Shown: positions 23,091 to 37,946, counted from the stretch's first letter. The stretch is DNA of 64,000 nucleotides from Auriscalpium vulgare (GCA_019915015.1 JAHBBC010000015.1:496001-560000), one strand, 5' to 3'. The notes: generated by a model from the sequence alone, not told the origin. Numbers and translations: made by a program.

Positions 23091-23660
23091 TCAACGCTCG
23101 CATCGCTACCATCTATGCGCTCTCATCGTTGTCATCCACGCTTCATCCGAGCCACAATCTCTGTCGAACCGCGTCGCGGTCGCGACCACGGAGCTCGGAG
23201 CTTTCTCACTCTACCGCGCGTTTCCCGGGAGATTATTTGTTGACTTGAGGGACAGCACTATAGAACTATTCCGACTTTCCGTTTAATGCTTTCTGCTTAT
23301 GCCTGACGCGTGCTTGTTGTATGCCAAGCAAATGCATTTTCTCTCTACTCGCTCGTTTCCTGGCCTTCTCAGACTTCCTCCCTCTCCCTTGCTGTGAAGT
23401 TTCTCTCTGCTTCGTTTCTATTGTGGATACACCTTCACATGCTGCTTGAGGGATACTCTCGTTGTCCATAACAGGCGTGGCCTCGACCACATCGTCAGCA
23501 GTCAGCCCATGGCTAACATGTCTCAGCCTGCCAGCCTCAGAGGGATAGTCAAAAGTGCTGGAAGGCGTCAGCCTCTGGCTTCAGTATCTTCTTCCTGCTC
23601 TACCACTCCCCGGTGCAACTCCCAGCAAGAACTTCAAGCCCACACTTCATCGACGCCGAC
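23091..23660. other. intergenic region upstream of a protein kinase gene
   Basis: Open stretches on both strands have no recognised domain. The region includes the kinase promoter; its 5' UTR or an upstream coding exon could reach back to about 23510. Confidence 0.4.
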
Positions 23661-26430
23661 ATGCCTCTTTCCAAGCAAACCCTCTTCGTGAGTAACGCAT
23701 TCTTCAGGATGTTTCGCGGCCTCATCCTCGCCTTCAGCGCGCCCTTCGTGTTCAGGACCGCGACGAGGTTCCAAATGCCCTCGTTCTCCTTCGTCCCGTG
23801 AGTGATTGCCTCTTTGGCTACTCTATGTCTCCAAGCTGACACCCCGAGCAGACCGCTCCGGCTCGTGCGCGCGATGTCGACCCCGGCACCCTCCGCGTCC
23901 TTGGGGACCTCCTTCACCACCAGAAGCTCGTGGATGTCTGGCGCGGGGCTCATTTCATCTACCAGATGGGACTCCGCTTCCATGTGCGTCTTCTCCCGTC
24001 TTGTCGTACTCGTGGACTCATCGCCTTGCAGTACATCAGGAGGAAGGCCGAGCGGGACGCAGAGAAGCGCGCCAGCCTCGCCATCGAGGCAGCTCCTGCT
24101 CCTTCGAGCGCGCTCACCGTGCCCGTGGAGCCTCTTCAGATCGTCTCGCCTGCGCCGACCGTATCGCCAACGTCTCTCTTCACAAGCCCCGCATCCCTGG
24201 CCAGCTCCGCGACATCGGTCTCCTCTGCCAACACGGATTCCGTAGTGCCAGCCGCCCCGAAGCCACAAGCCCCGAAGCCCCGTCGTGTCATTGTTGAAGA
24301 CTGTGACGATTCAGAGGACGATTTCTGGCGCCCTGCTTCCACCCCCAATGTCGAAGCTCCGTGCGCGCGCCCGCTCACGATCGACGACCTCAAACCGATC
24401 AAGGTCCTCGGTGCCGGTGCCTTTGGCGTTGTGTATCTTGCCAAGGACCGCGTTACGGGCAAGAAGCTGGCTGTCAAGGTCATGAAGGAAGTCCATATGG
24501 ACGAGCACGTAGCAATGCGGAAGCTCGAAGGCGAGAAAGGCTTCTTGCAGATGCACGCTAGCTGGCACGACAGCAAGCACTTCTATATCGCTAGCGTGAG
24601 TGATGCACACACCTCTGACTAAGCTGCGCGCTGACTTTTGCTTTGCAGGAGTATTGCCAACACGGCGATCTCATGTCTGAGTTGAACCGTTGGGGGAAGA
24701 TGCCGGAGCAATACGTTAAGTTCATCGCGGCGGAATTGGTAAGCTATCTCTTCGAGGCATGTTTACGGACCTTCATTGAAATTGTATGCGCCAGATTGTT
24801 ACCCTTGAGAAGCTCCACAGCCTCGGCATGGTTCATCGCGATCTCAAGCCCGACAACGTCTTGTTCGACGACGCCGGGCACGTCCTTCTATCCGACTTTG
24901 GGCTCGTCAAGATCTTCGACAAGGAATCGGCAACGACATCACCTGCATACGATGCCGACGTCGACAAGTGCCCTCCAGGCATGACGAAGACCGCTTGCGG
25001 GACGCTCGATTACATGTCGCCACTGGAAATGCTCTTCCAGAAGCCCTATTCGCACAGTGTCGACTACTGGGCCCTCGGCGTCCTCATGTACTTCCTTCTC
25101 ACTGGCCGTGTACGTTCACTTCAGTGCTGCAATTGCTCGCACGATCGCTGACAACCTCTGCAGAAAGCGTTTGCCCACGGTTGGGACGATCGCAATGACA
25201 TTACGATGGCTGCCATCTGTGGTGAAGATATACGGTTCGAGAAGACTGACTATGTCGACGATGTAACCAGCGATCTCATTCACTCCGTAAGCGTCTACAT
25301 CTTCTGATGACCTTCCGGCGCTGATCTTCCTGCAGCTTTTGATCAAAGATCCTGCCCAGCGACCAACCGTGAGCGAAATGAAGGCGCACGCCTTCTTCGC
25401 TGATATGTAAGTGCAGCAATCATCTGTCCTCTTCGCAGGCTGACCATGCCACTACAGCGACTGGGCCGCCATTGCCGCGCGAACTGTCAAGCCGCCGAGC
25501 GTGCCGCTTCCCCACAAAGTTCGCTCCAACGGCGCGGGGCTCGTTATCCCGCATGGACGCCCCTACCCCGCAGGCAAGGATCCCTTGCCCGCATTCACCT
25601 ACACTTCGCCTGCTCTCCTGGCGAAGCCTGCCCCTCTGGTCAAGAAGGAGGAGCCTTCCCACATTCACGTCGTTTTGAAGCATGTTCCTTCTGCCCAGCC
25701 CGGCGAGCCTCGCTTCATTGCAGTTACTCCGTCGCCCGTGCCTCCTGCTGAGGTGAAGCCGGAGACACCCAAGGTCGCAGAGGAGACGCCCCAGCACACC
25801 AAGGCTCCTAAAGCCCCAGTGCTCGCTGGCGTCAGGCAGTTCTTCCGCCGCCACTTCGGCGGTGGGGAGAAGCCCAAGGCGCTCGACGACCTTAGCCTCG
25901 GCCACATCTCGAAGTCCGTCATCGTGACTGTCGAAAGCGAATACTCTTCTCCTTCTCCTCCTTCTCCTCCTTCTCCTCCTTCTCCTCCTTCTCCTCCTTC
26001 TCCTCCTCCTCCTCCTCCTTCTCCCTCCCCTTCTCCGTCTCCGTCGCCGTCTCTTTCTTTCTTTACGTCTCCTTCTCCTCCCTCGATCACCTCATCCGCG
26101 TCGGCGGCGCGCGCGCCCTCGGTCCTGATGGACCCCCGCCGCCCAGGTCTGCCGATGCTCACTATCTGGAATATGGCGGACCCACCGACGAACCCGACCC
26201 CGATTGAGGGCCTCGGGCCGGACGAGGTTTTCCGCGTGCTCGCGCCTGTGCGCGACTCGCAGATCGCGCGCCCGTCGTCGCTCTTCCTGCGCGTGCTGCG
26301 CTACGACGAGGAGCAGGAGAATCTCAAGTCGAATCCGCCGAAATCCAAGATTCAGTTTTGCAATAAGGTTAAGAAGTGGTTTGGAGGCATCGGTGGAGGG
26401 GCGAAGGCGAAGGCGCGCACCGGCAAGTGA
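23661..26430 (+). CDS. AGC-like serine/threonine protein kinase with Ser-Pro-rich tail
   Basis: Start MPLSKQTLF (23661-23687), then RALRVQDRDEVPN and TAPARARDVDPGTLRVLGD, all spliced in frame. The kinase domain (about 24380-25410) has LGAGAFGVVYLAKD, LAVKVMKE (catalytic Lys), MVHRDLKPDNVLF, LLSDFGLVKIF, CGTLDYMSPLEM (activation-segment SPLE instead of APE) and VDYWALGVLMYFLLTGR, ending KDPAQRPTVSEMKAHAFF. The domain layout resembles AGC kinases such as PKA/PDK1, but no hydrophobic motif is evident. The long tail contains an SPP/SP repeat (25946-26060) and ends in a basic stretch KVKKWFGG. A paralogue lies at 45258. Such kinases with a conserved N-terminal block (about 120 residues of the type HQKLVDVWRGAHFIYQ) look lineage-specific. 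Substrates are unknown. Confidence 0.82.
25946..26060 (+). repeat. coding microsatellite, (CCTTCTCCT)n encoding Ser-Pro-Pro
   Basis: A nine-base unit CCTTCTCCT is repeated about six times, then degenerates into TCTCCGTCTCCG-type units. It encodes SPPSPPSPP followed by SPSPSP within the kinase tail. Its length is likely to vary between strains. Confidence 0.9.
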
Positions 26431-26801
26431 GAGGTCGATTTCGTTTGGTCGGGCTTTGATCTGCGTGCATATATGTCGCTCTTCCATATCGTTGAGCTTA
26501 TCATTATCTACTTCGAGTTCTTTATGTCTTGTATCCTGCTCAAAATACATTCTTCATTTCTCTCATTTGCGGAGAAAGCGCAGGCTTCCAGTGGCTGCAC
26601 ACTTGCACCATCATTCACTGATGTCACGCAAATCCCAAAGACACAAGAAATCGAGCATTATATCGCATTTCAATACAACTACAGATTATGCTAGCAAAAC
26701 ACGATGCTAAGGTGCTACAAAGCGGTCTACGCTACGAACCTACGAATACATTATCCCGATTATCCACAGAGAATCTATCGATACATAAGCGAGCGACGGG
26801 C
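26431..26801. other. convergent intergenic region
   Basis: About 370 bp between the stop codons of the kinase (+) and the CBM19-like gene (-); only 3' UTRs expected. Nothing else seen. Confidence 0.5.
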
Positions 26802-27777
26802 TCAATACGAGTACCCGTCGCCGGCGGGGGCGGCAGCGCTCGTGGCTGCGGGTGTGGGTGCAGGGGCGCCGGAAGACGGGCCATTGAGGAAGATGATAGA
26901 GGCGGACGGGAATGCGCCGTTGCGCGCGGCGCCGCTGGCGGTGGGGAGCGGGGTGACGGTGACGAAGGACGCGCTTCCGAAGACGAGGGAGGACAGGAGG
27001 CTCGACGCCTCGGCAGGTTGGAGGGTGGTCGTGGTCGGCGGCTTGGTCACCGTGCCGCTCTCGGGTAAGGTGACTGTTACGGTGACAGTGGCCTCGGGCG
27101 CGGTGGCACTCTTGGTCTTGGTGGCGGACGAATGCGAGGCGCCGCCGGCGTTACCGTCCTCGCAATCGGGGTCGTCACTGCCGCCATCCTTCCCGTCCGC
27201 CTTGCCGCCGTCGTCATCGTCACCGTCTTCGCAGTCGTCGTCGCCATCGTCGGATGAGGTGGAGTTGGCAGCGCCGACGAGGGGGAAGTCGACTGTCGTG
27301 TTGCTGGCGTTGGGAGACACGATGCCTCCGGTGGCACCGGTGGCTGCAATGATGGACGCAGCGTTGTTCTCGCTCGTGCAAGCGACAAACTGGACGAGAT
27401 TGTCAGGACAAGCAGAGCGAGGGTGCGGGCGAGACGTACTGTGCCGTTCGCCCGGATGTTGGGTAGCGCGAAGCAGGTGCGCCCGCCGGGGCACGCCTGG
27501 ATGTCCCACTGCTTGTCGCTGCAGCTCGCGAACTGGCCGCCGATGCAGGCAGTCTGGTCATCTGCGCGCGCAGACCATCAGCGGGTGGGCCAATACCACG
27601 CTCGTACAGAGACGTACCTGTGCAGGAGGAGTTTTTCTGCAGAGACATGAACTCGAGGTTCAGGGTCTGCGCGTCCTGGCCGTTCTGGAGCAGGGTGCCG
27701 TTGTTCACGGAGACCGGGTGGGCGAGCGCCAGCGGGGCAGCGAAGAGGGCAAGGATGGCAAGGGAGATGGGGGCCAT
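26802..27777 (-). CDS. secreted protein with CBM19-like chitin-binding module
   Basis: Three exons join in frame: 27618-27777, 27440-27561 and 26802-27389. The N-terminus MAPISLAILALFAAPLALAH is a clear signal peptide, with cleavage probably after ALA. The module has six or more cysteines: SSC, DQTACIGGQFASCSD, QWDIQACPGGRTCFALP and VACTSENNA, the arrangement of the CBM19-like chitin-binding modules seen in Basidiomycota. The rest is low-complexity: an acidic DDGDDDCEDGDDDD stretch, then Thr/Ser-rich text (TVTVTVTLPE, PPTTTTLQ) likely to be O-glycosylated, and a hydrophobic end (AGDGYSY). No catalytic domain is present, and the C-terminal segment is not clearly a GPI signal. A cell-wall or wall-binding role is inferred. 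Confidence 0.8.
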
Positions 27778-28143
27778 TACTGTAGCGAGTGTGTGGGGAG
27801 GCAGGCCAGAGAATGAGAGCGTGTCGTGTCGAGGACGTGGAGCACCGGGCTCAGGCGTGGGGGAGACTCGTGAGGAGGGCGGGGACGTCTAGATGAGAGG
27901 CGAGGAAGAGAGGAATGCCAACCCATGGTCGACGAAGGACGGCTCTTATAGACGGCGCACAATGGCGAGGACAACGGCGACATTGTCCCTTGCTCGTGAA
28001 CAGAACAAAAGCAACAAAAGAGTTGCTCGGCCCGGCGCGCCCGGCCCCGGGGCGTGAGAAACTATAGCTGGCTTGCCGAGGCGAGCCAGGACACGCAGCC
28101 CATCGCCGACAACCAGTCCTCAAGACCGTCGACAACATCCAAC
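27778..28143. promoter_or_regulatory. divergent promoter region, CBM19-like gene and eS26
   Basis: 366 bp between opposite start codons. It must contain the promoter of the highly expressed ribosomal gene on the right and of the secreted-protein gene on the left. The stretch TCTTATAGACGGC (minus-strand context, about 27943) is the only TATA-like text I noticed. Confidence 0.4.
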
Positions 28144-28824
28144 ATGGTGAGTCTCTTCTTTTCCTTGCCGTGGCGCCGTCTGGATTCAGTCGTCGTCGAT
28201 TGTGCCGGCTTTGTGTGCTTGCAAATTGGTGGATGCATCCATCGGCGCGCGGATGGCGCACATCCCTACATCGATTTTCGTTTGCCGATCTCGAGCAAAG
28301 CTGATGCATCTGACGACTGCAGACTAAGAAGAGAAGAAATGGCGGCCGCAACAAGAAGGGCCGCGGCCACGTCGTCTTCCTCCGCTGCTCCAACTGCTCT
28401 CGCGCAGTCGGCAAGGACAAGGCGATCAAGCGCTTCACCGTGAGGAACATGGTTGAGAGCGCGGCCGTCCGTGATCTCAGCGAGGCGTCTGTCTACCCTG
28501 GTGCGCAATATCTCTCCTCCGTGGGCGCAGCACGTGCTGACGGCTGGTACACATTGCAGAGTATGTGATCCCGAAGCTGTACATCAAAATCGCGTACTGC
28601 GTGTCGTGCGCCATCCACTCACACGGTGCGTTTCTCGTTTCTGTACGATCCAGCAATGGTCCTGATTGTGCTCTGATCTAGTCGTCCGAGTACGCTCGCG
28701 TGAGGGCCGCCGCAACCGCGCGCCCCCGCCCCGTGTCCGGTGGAAGGATGGAAAGAAGGTCAACCCCGCCGTGGCTGCCGCTGAGGAGGCCAAGGCGGCG
28801 GCTGCCCGTGGGGGAACCGCATGA
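28144..28824 (+). CDS. rps26: 40S ribosomal protein eS26 (RPS26)
   Basis: Small-subunit ribosomal protein near the mRNA exit channel. Four exons: 28144-28146, 28323-28500, 28560-28625 and 28682-28824. The first coding exon is only the ATG; a 176-bp intron follows. The protein reads [18 protein letters not shown], then [40 protein letters not shown] and [19 protein letters not shown]. The zinc-binding Cys pairs CSNC and CVSC are intact. Length (about 130 residues) is normal. Confidence 0.97.
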
Positions 28825-29733
28825 GATATCGTCGCATCCTGTTGTGTATTAGTCCATGCATTCGATCTCGCTCTTCATCCCAAACGTTGTGCAGGCATGC
28901 GCGAAGTGTATCGATACCCTTTGCGAGTGAAAGTTAGTTGCGGAACGATTATTTTATGCCAGTTCAGCAACGGAGAGTCGAGACGACACTCAGACTACGA
29001 TGCGTTGGCACAGGGACTCTGGGACAAGGCGTTACTAACTTACGGCCGTCAGACTCTGTCAGACAAGAACAGGCCACTTGCACTCCTGCATGTTTCTGAT
29101 TGACAACCCACTGTGTGTTTCTTGCCAGCGAACCTGAACAACGTCTACAAAGAGCTGTGTCTTTCACCACTATCTAGAAGGCCATCATTGCACCCGCGAC
29201 ACGTCGCGGGGCCCTAGAGCTGCTAGCGAAAGCGAAGACGACTCCCTCTCCGCCACTCTCAAATGACCCCTTCCTCGTAGCAAGAAACCGACGAAGGAGT
29301 GATAAGGTGTTGGCGTAAGGAGAGCAGGCTCGCCGCGCGGGCGAGTTTTTCATATGCGAGCGTGGGAGCGGGAGTTGCCGGGGAGTCATTTTGGCGGGGT
29401 ACGACCGGGAGGTGGTTGTCTTTAACCGCCATCTAGGTCGTCAACTATCAAAAGGACCGGTTTATCGTGTGCGTCGAGTCTCTCCCCGCCGTCACAATCA
29501 TTAATTTAACACTTCCAGCATCACACAAGCCTACAAACATACGGAGAGGACGGACAAGGGAATTCGCGTCAGACGGAAGAGCCCCAGAGGAAGGTGTACA
29601 TAGCGGTGGCAACATAAGAACGCATGTATCGCAATCGACATAAAAGGCAGCGGAGCGAGAAACAGGACAAGTCCGCAAGGTGGGTGCGCGGAGTGCGGAC
29701 ATGGACACGCCAGGAGGGAATGACGACGGCGAC
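28825..29733. other. convergent intergenic region
   Basis: About 900 bp between the eS26 stop and the PARP-finger gene stop. Short open frames on both strands have no recognised domain. It should hold two 3' UTRs. Confidence 0.45.
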
Positions 29734-31133
29734 CTAGTCGTCTTCGTCGTGGTCGCTATCCTCAACAACGGGCTTCGACTTCTTTGCTCGCGTGGAGGCA
29801 GGCTTGGCCTTCTTCGCGGGTGGGGCCTTGGTCGCAGCAGCCTTGGACGCGGGACGCTAAATAACGCAAGAAATTCAGCAAAGGGGTGATGTAGCCAGGA
29901 ATTGATACAGACCTTGCGCTTCTTGGGCTCCTCCTCAGATGCGTCCTCCGGCTCGTCTTCCTTGATCTCATCGATCTCAGCGGCGAAATCCTCGCCAGAT
30001 TCCTCGTCCGCATCCTGCACTCGCATGTTAGAAGACGGAATAAAGATTATAGACCGGTGCGTATCGCGGACCTTCTTCTTGGGAGCGCGCTTCTTGGCAG
30101 GAGCCTTCTTCTCCTTGTCGGCGGCGGGTTTCTTGGGGGGAGCACGTTTCTTCTTGGGCTTCTCTTCCTCCTCATCTTCATCGTCGTCGTCCTTGTCCAC
30201 TACTGCGGCTTTCTGCGTTGATTATCGTTAGCAGGTGCTCATCTAACTTGAGCAGATAATCGCACCTGGGCGGCGCGAGGCTTGCGGGCGGCGGGAGCCT
30301 TCTTCGGCTTCTCCTCCGCATCCTCTGCGTCGTCATCATCAGCCTTCTGAATTAAAAGGGCGGGTCAGGTCTTATGCTCCTGGACACGACGCCTATCCTC
30401 CTACCTTCTTGGGGGCCCTCGTACGCTTGGGCTTCTCCTCCCCGTCCTCAGCCTTTTTCTTCGGAGCGGCCTTCTTCTTCTTGGGCTTCTCTTCGTCTTC
30501 GTCTTCTTCGCCAGGCGAGCCGTCGGCCTTCCTGGCAGACTCAGGGATGTCCTCGTCCGCGACGCGGCCGTCCTCCCAGGCTTTCTTGATCTTCGCCTGG
30601 TCCTCAGGTTTCAATGCTTCAAAATTGTCGAGGTCCGCAGCATCTTCGAACTGTTTCTTGATGTTCGCGATGAGCTTGGGCGTCGTGCAACCCCAGTGCC
30701 GCCATTGACTGGACGAAAGTGTCAGCGATGGGGTATTTTGAGGCACAGTCAACGCAGATCGACGCAGATGGAGAAAGCACGAGTCTAGAAGGTGGCGAGG
30801 GGCGTGGAGAGAGTGGCAGACAAGGATGGGTACGCACTAGGAGGTGTGGCCCCGGAAATCGACCAGGGAGCCCAACTTCAAGCTATCCTTCACGAGCGTG
30901 GTACCTGCAGGCAGACGACGTGGTCAGAATATGATGCAGATGTATCCTGTAGTACGGAGGGATCACCTTGGCAGGGCTTTGGTCCTGGCGGCACAGAAAA
31001 CGCGTGTCCCGTTGAGCACCACGATCAACACAACAGCGAACAGCCGCGCAGCTCACACACCTTTGCACTTGGCCCTGTTCGATGTCGCATATTCCAGACG
31101 ATATCCAGACTTCTTGTCCTCGGTGTCGGACAT
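29734..31133 (-). CDS. PARP-type zinc-finger protein with Lys-rich tail
   Basis: DNA nick/end-binding finger as in poly(ADP-ribose) polymerases, but without a catalytic domain. Start MSDTEDKKSGYRLEYATSNR. A finger is assembled over several exons: CKGPKPCQG, then GTTLVKDSLKLGSLVDFRGH, then YQWRHWGCTTPKLIANIKKQ, giving the expected Cys pair and H-x2-C. The remaining exons encode runs of KKK/EEE text (for example KKRAPPKKPAADKEKK and RPASKAAATKAPPAKK) typical of chromatin proteins, and the end is DSDHDEDD. One exon (30967-30984) is just 18 nt. The protein is probably nuclear and DNA-associated; the role (repair or chromatin) is inferred from the finger. Confidence 0.87.
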
Positions 31134-32695
31134 GGTTCTGAACGCTGTGAGTGTGCAGCGGATGCGCGGGGGAGGATGGGAGAGAAAAGAGCGGGTGCGA
31201 GCGACGCGAGTGTTGGATGCTATATAATGGGGGGCCTTCAAAGTCCGCTGTATGGTTCAACTTGGCTGCTTAGAGGGCCTGGACAACACTGCGCACGGAC
31301 GCCGTATTTTCTGACATTGTTCCAGCCCCGGTTGGCTGCCATCTGCAGCCTGCGAGCCTTTGAGACGACTCGAGCGGAGGCTGAGCACTCGCTGAGCCCG
31401 CCAGCGACTCCGACGACAGCAGTGGCTGCCCGGACGCCGAACCGTCTTGCGCACAGACCACTCCGTCTTCCGGACGCCAGCGCCACCCTTCCACCGCCTT
31501 CCACTGTGCACCGCCCGTTCTCAGCTGTTCTATACTTGTGGGACATCCATCGGTGGTGCGCAAGACTTCCCTGGCGAAGTTATCGACGCATCGCACGAGC
31601 GGCCGCCTGCGTCCACGGTGGTTCCAGGCATGCCTCCATCATTGGCGTCCCGTGTTCATGATCGGCCCTGCTACCTCTGAAGGATTGAAGACGCGTGTCT
31701 ACTGGAAATTCCTCTCGGGGCCTCGTTTGAGGCACCTGCGGTGTCTTCTCCGAGGCAGCGCTATGAACTGTGGGTATTCATCGGTCTTCCTCCCATCCTT
31801 CACTCACACAAATCGTCGGGTACTAGAATCATGATGCCGGGCCACGTATTGGCGACATTGGCGCAGTACTCATGGCAGCATTTTGGGTCGCCGTCAAGCA
31901 ACCTGTATCATAATCCATCGTTTGGCGTCCATGTCGTAATAATATATCTCTTAAGATGCAAATTGACAGCGCATCGAGTACTCTCCTAGATGTCTCAGGA
32001 CCTGCAAATTCGAGGCCCGGGAACTGTGACATGGATTGCTTTTCAAACGTTGATGAGGGTTGGTTTTGGTTAGTGTGCTTACATCTATGTAACGCCAATA
32101 TGGTGTACAAGCCCCCTTCTCGGGACAGATCAGACAACGAAGAAGAGAACGTACTAGTACAGTATTGGAAGTGAGTACATCTACGTTTTGTGCCCTCATT
32201 TTTTTTCTGACGCAGAATGTCTAAGATAGGTCGACCGCAACGAGGCTCGAATAGGTACACTCGAGTAGCAGGGCCATACAGTTCATCCGAAACGTGAACT
32301 CGAACGCTCGTAAGGACTATCCGATTGCTCGGTTCCCGCGAGCTTGGTACATTCATTTTCCGTGATTTCCCGAGTTTATTGGTGCATCTGTTTCTATGGC
32401 GCTTCCACCGACGGCATTCGCTGTCTGCTCCTGATGACCGCCTGACTGCCATCTCCCACAGAGCACACGGACAGACTCTGGAATGCCTATCGGAGACGAT
32501 CCTCACGATGGCCCTCCTCGTGCGCTCCGCGAGGCACTGCGCAGAAGCCGTTATCCAGAGACGCCGTGCGTACTTAAAAGCGGGGTCGTCCTCAACTACC
32601 TCGCGCGGTCGCACTCCTACTCTCATTCCCACTTCTCCTAACCCCTAACATACGGTCCATCAATCAGTGTGAAGGTCCTTCCGGCTGGGTGCGCG
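31134..32695. other. long intergenic region
   Basis: About 1.56 kb without a gene I can support. Open frames on both strands (for example 31829-32632 minus) have codon use and composition that do not resemble the neighbours and show no domain. It includes the promoter of the PARP-finger gene on the left and of the zinc-finger/RING gene on the right. Confidence 0.4.
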
Positions 32696-34506
32696 ATGGT
32701 GGCCTGCCCTTATCGCGCGTGCTACCCGCGCCGGGTGTTCGAGACAGACGCGTCGCTCTTCCAGCACGCGAGAACATCGAAGAGGACGCATCCGTGCTGC
32801 GTGGCATGTGAGCGGGTTTTCAGAGACGAGGAGGCTGCGGCGCAGGTGAGTCAAGCATTGGGTGGCGTCTCGCGATAGGACTGAAGGCGAGATGCAGCAC
32901 AGAGATGCGAAACACACGTTCCAATGTGACGAGTGCAACGAGAGGCTTCGCTCCGAGACTACGCTGGAGCAGCATATGCAGATCTATCACCCACGGCCAA
33001 CGTGTGCACGTTGCGGAGAGACGTTTGTAAGCGAGAATGAGATGAAACTAGTGAGTCTTGGCATGTACTTGAGGTTCACTTACTCATGACACGTTGCTGT
33101 ATAGCATACTCTTGTCGAGCACCCTATCCTCCGTTGCGAGCACTGTGGAGGATTGGAGGTACAACGGGATGATCTCGACAGCCATTACCTCACCTCGCCG
33201 AACCACCCGACCTGCGCTCGTTGCCAATTGGGTTTCAAGACCCAGCGCCTCGCAGACGAAGTAAGTGCTTTCCGCTCCTTCCTGCTAGTATAGCTACTGA
33301 TTTAGGTCACAGCATGACAAGACTGTCCATGCGGCGCCCCATATTCACTGCCTCATTTGCGACGAGTACTTCCCATCCATGCAGGGTTTCCAAAATCACA
33401 ATGCGCAGCCGCAGGTTCACCTTTCCTGCGAGTTTTGTGGCGGCTTATTTAAAGACAGTGTCGCGCTCGTGGAGGTGCGGACTCCAGGTCAATGCCTGCG
33501 CACGATTCTGACTGTGCATCGCAGCACGACCGTCGCCTGCACTTCCTCGACCGCCTCCGTGCCTCCGCCTCCGACATCGGCTCGCCGACGTCGACGTTCC
33601 GCACCTCGTTCGACGGACGGCAAGCGCAAGGCAAGCAGGACGCCGGCGCCCCGGCTCTCCACCAGCAGGCCCTGGCCGTCGGCGTGGAGAGGCGCAGCTC
33701 GCTCACATCGGTATGCAGCTGCCCTCCTCCGCTGCCGATCGCCTCGCATGACAGATTCACGCCTCGCAGGCCCGGCACTCGGACACGAGCACGAGCTCTG
33801 TGATCTCGCTCTCGACGCCGCTCATCTCCACCGCGTCCACGCTCTCGCTCGTGCGCGTCGACACGGACACACCGGGCACGCCGAGCCCGCTCACGCGGGA
33901 CTTCGACTTCGCGTTTCACCCGACTTTCCTGGCGGACGCGGGACAGAGCGAGGGCAGCCGCCCCGGGTCGCCGGGTAAGTCGTCGCTGGACGAGCCTGTC
34001 GAGCGCCGCACGATCACGCCGTCGCTCCTTGACGAGTCGGTCGTGCGGGACCCGATCAGCTCAGCCACTTCCGCTCACCCGCCCGCGGACGTGTTCAGGC
34101 GCGTCGGCAAATTCGAAGTGCCGTCGGAGAGTACGCCGCTGTTCGCGACGGCGCGGTCCTCCGGAGGAGGTCGACGTCGTGCTCAGGAGCAGGACATCGC
34201 CTCGCCGATCCCGATCCGTAGCCTGCACGCCGACATGCAGGCCATCATCACTCCCGCCGAGCCCAAGCTGAGCCCATTCCACTGCAGGATTTGCCGGACT
34301 GATCCCTGCTACGAGGTCACAGCCACGGCGTGTGGTCATGTCTTCTGCAACGGGCAAGTCGCATTACTCGACTCTGGGCTTGGTGATAAAGCTAACTTTT
34401 TCGTTGCAGGTGCATTAAGGATGAGGTCAAGCGATGTGCGCGATGCCCCGTCTGCGATTACGCTGTGTTGCTGTTCACGCTACTCAAACTCGACGTGGCC
34501 ATCTGA
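32696..34506 (+). CDS. multi-C2H2 zinc-finger protein with C-terminal RING finger (copy A)
   Basis: Start MVACPYRACYPRRVFETDAS. Successive short exons each carry one or two finger units: CVACERVFRDEEAAAQH, then QCDECNERLRSETTLEQHMQ, CARCGETFVSENEMKL, LRCEHCGGLEVQRDDLDSHY, CARCQLGFKTQRLADEHD and CEFCGGLFKDSVALVE. A Ser/Thr-rich linker follows (about 33700-34250). The C-terminal RING reads HCRICRTDPCYEVTATACGH, then VFCNGCIKDEV and CARCPVC, a C3HC4 pattern, so E3 ubiquitin-ligase activity is likely. The intron within the RING (34354-34409) has a GC-AG border (GCAAGT...TTGCAG). Compared with copy B at 39571 the layout and RING are the same, so the genes are paralogues. Target and location are unknown. 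Confidence 0.8.
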
Positions 34507-34853
34507 CTCCTTACACCTATGTGCGATGGCTCCCAGGAGATAAGTTGTACTGGCGAAAATTGTACTATAGACTGAATTGTGGAAGAAATGAACTGCCTTC
34601 TTCAAGTTCTTGTTCTCAACAGCCAATGAATATTGTCCTTTCTGGTCACCTAACTGAAACAGCATCGACATCAAGATGCTTACTCACTACGCGCGCACAT
34701 GCACATGTAAACGGCGTGTATGTACCATAGAGCTGCTACAAAGTCCCAAAGAAAGAAAGCATCAATTCGAAGGCCCCATGTTTGGTCTTTCTTTAACCCG
34801 TAATTACCCTCCTAGACACGCGCCTACGGAAGCAGACGGGCTTCGAACGGGGC
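34507..34853. other. convergent intergenic region
   Basis: About 350 bp between two stop codons; 3' UTRs only as far as I can see. Confidence 0.5.
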
Positions 34854-37705
<2,852 letters not shown>

Positions 37706-37946
37706 GAAAACAAGACAACAGAAAGGAGAGAAGAGGAGGCGCAAGGGCGACGTCAGAGACGTCTGCTTATATGCGGAACGAGACGAGCTAGACGTCCTCT
37801 GGAAGGTTCAGTATAGAAATGTTTGTTTTGGGACGCGGACTGTGCGGTCGGCCGATTCCGGCAAACGCGTTTGCGCGACCGACTCACGTGCTCCGGCCGA
37901 GCAAGCCGAAACACTAGTGATATACACAGTGACATAGATACAGAGG
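37706..37946. other. intergenic region upstream of the halogenase
   Basis: About 240 bp between the halogenase start and the stop of the next gene, both minus strand. It should hold the halogenase promoter. Confidence 0.4.

Noticed and set aside
25665..26162. Minus-strand frame with Gly-Glu repeats (GGEGGEGGEG)
   Set aside because: Antisense of the coding SPP microsatellite; the plus strand carries the kinase tail.
30792..31661. Plus-strand frame of 289 codons
   Set aside because: Overlaps the 5' exons of the PARP-finger gene on the other strand and shows no domain; unlike its neighbours in composition.
31829..32632. Minus-strand frame of 267 codons in the long gap before the RING gene
   Set aside because: Cys/Arg-rich without a pattern of zinc ligands, no homologous block recognised, no intron support. 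Kept as intergenic.
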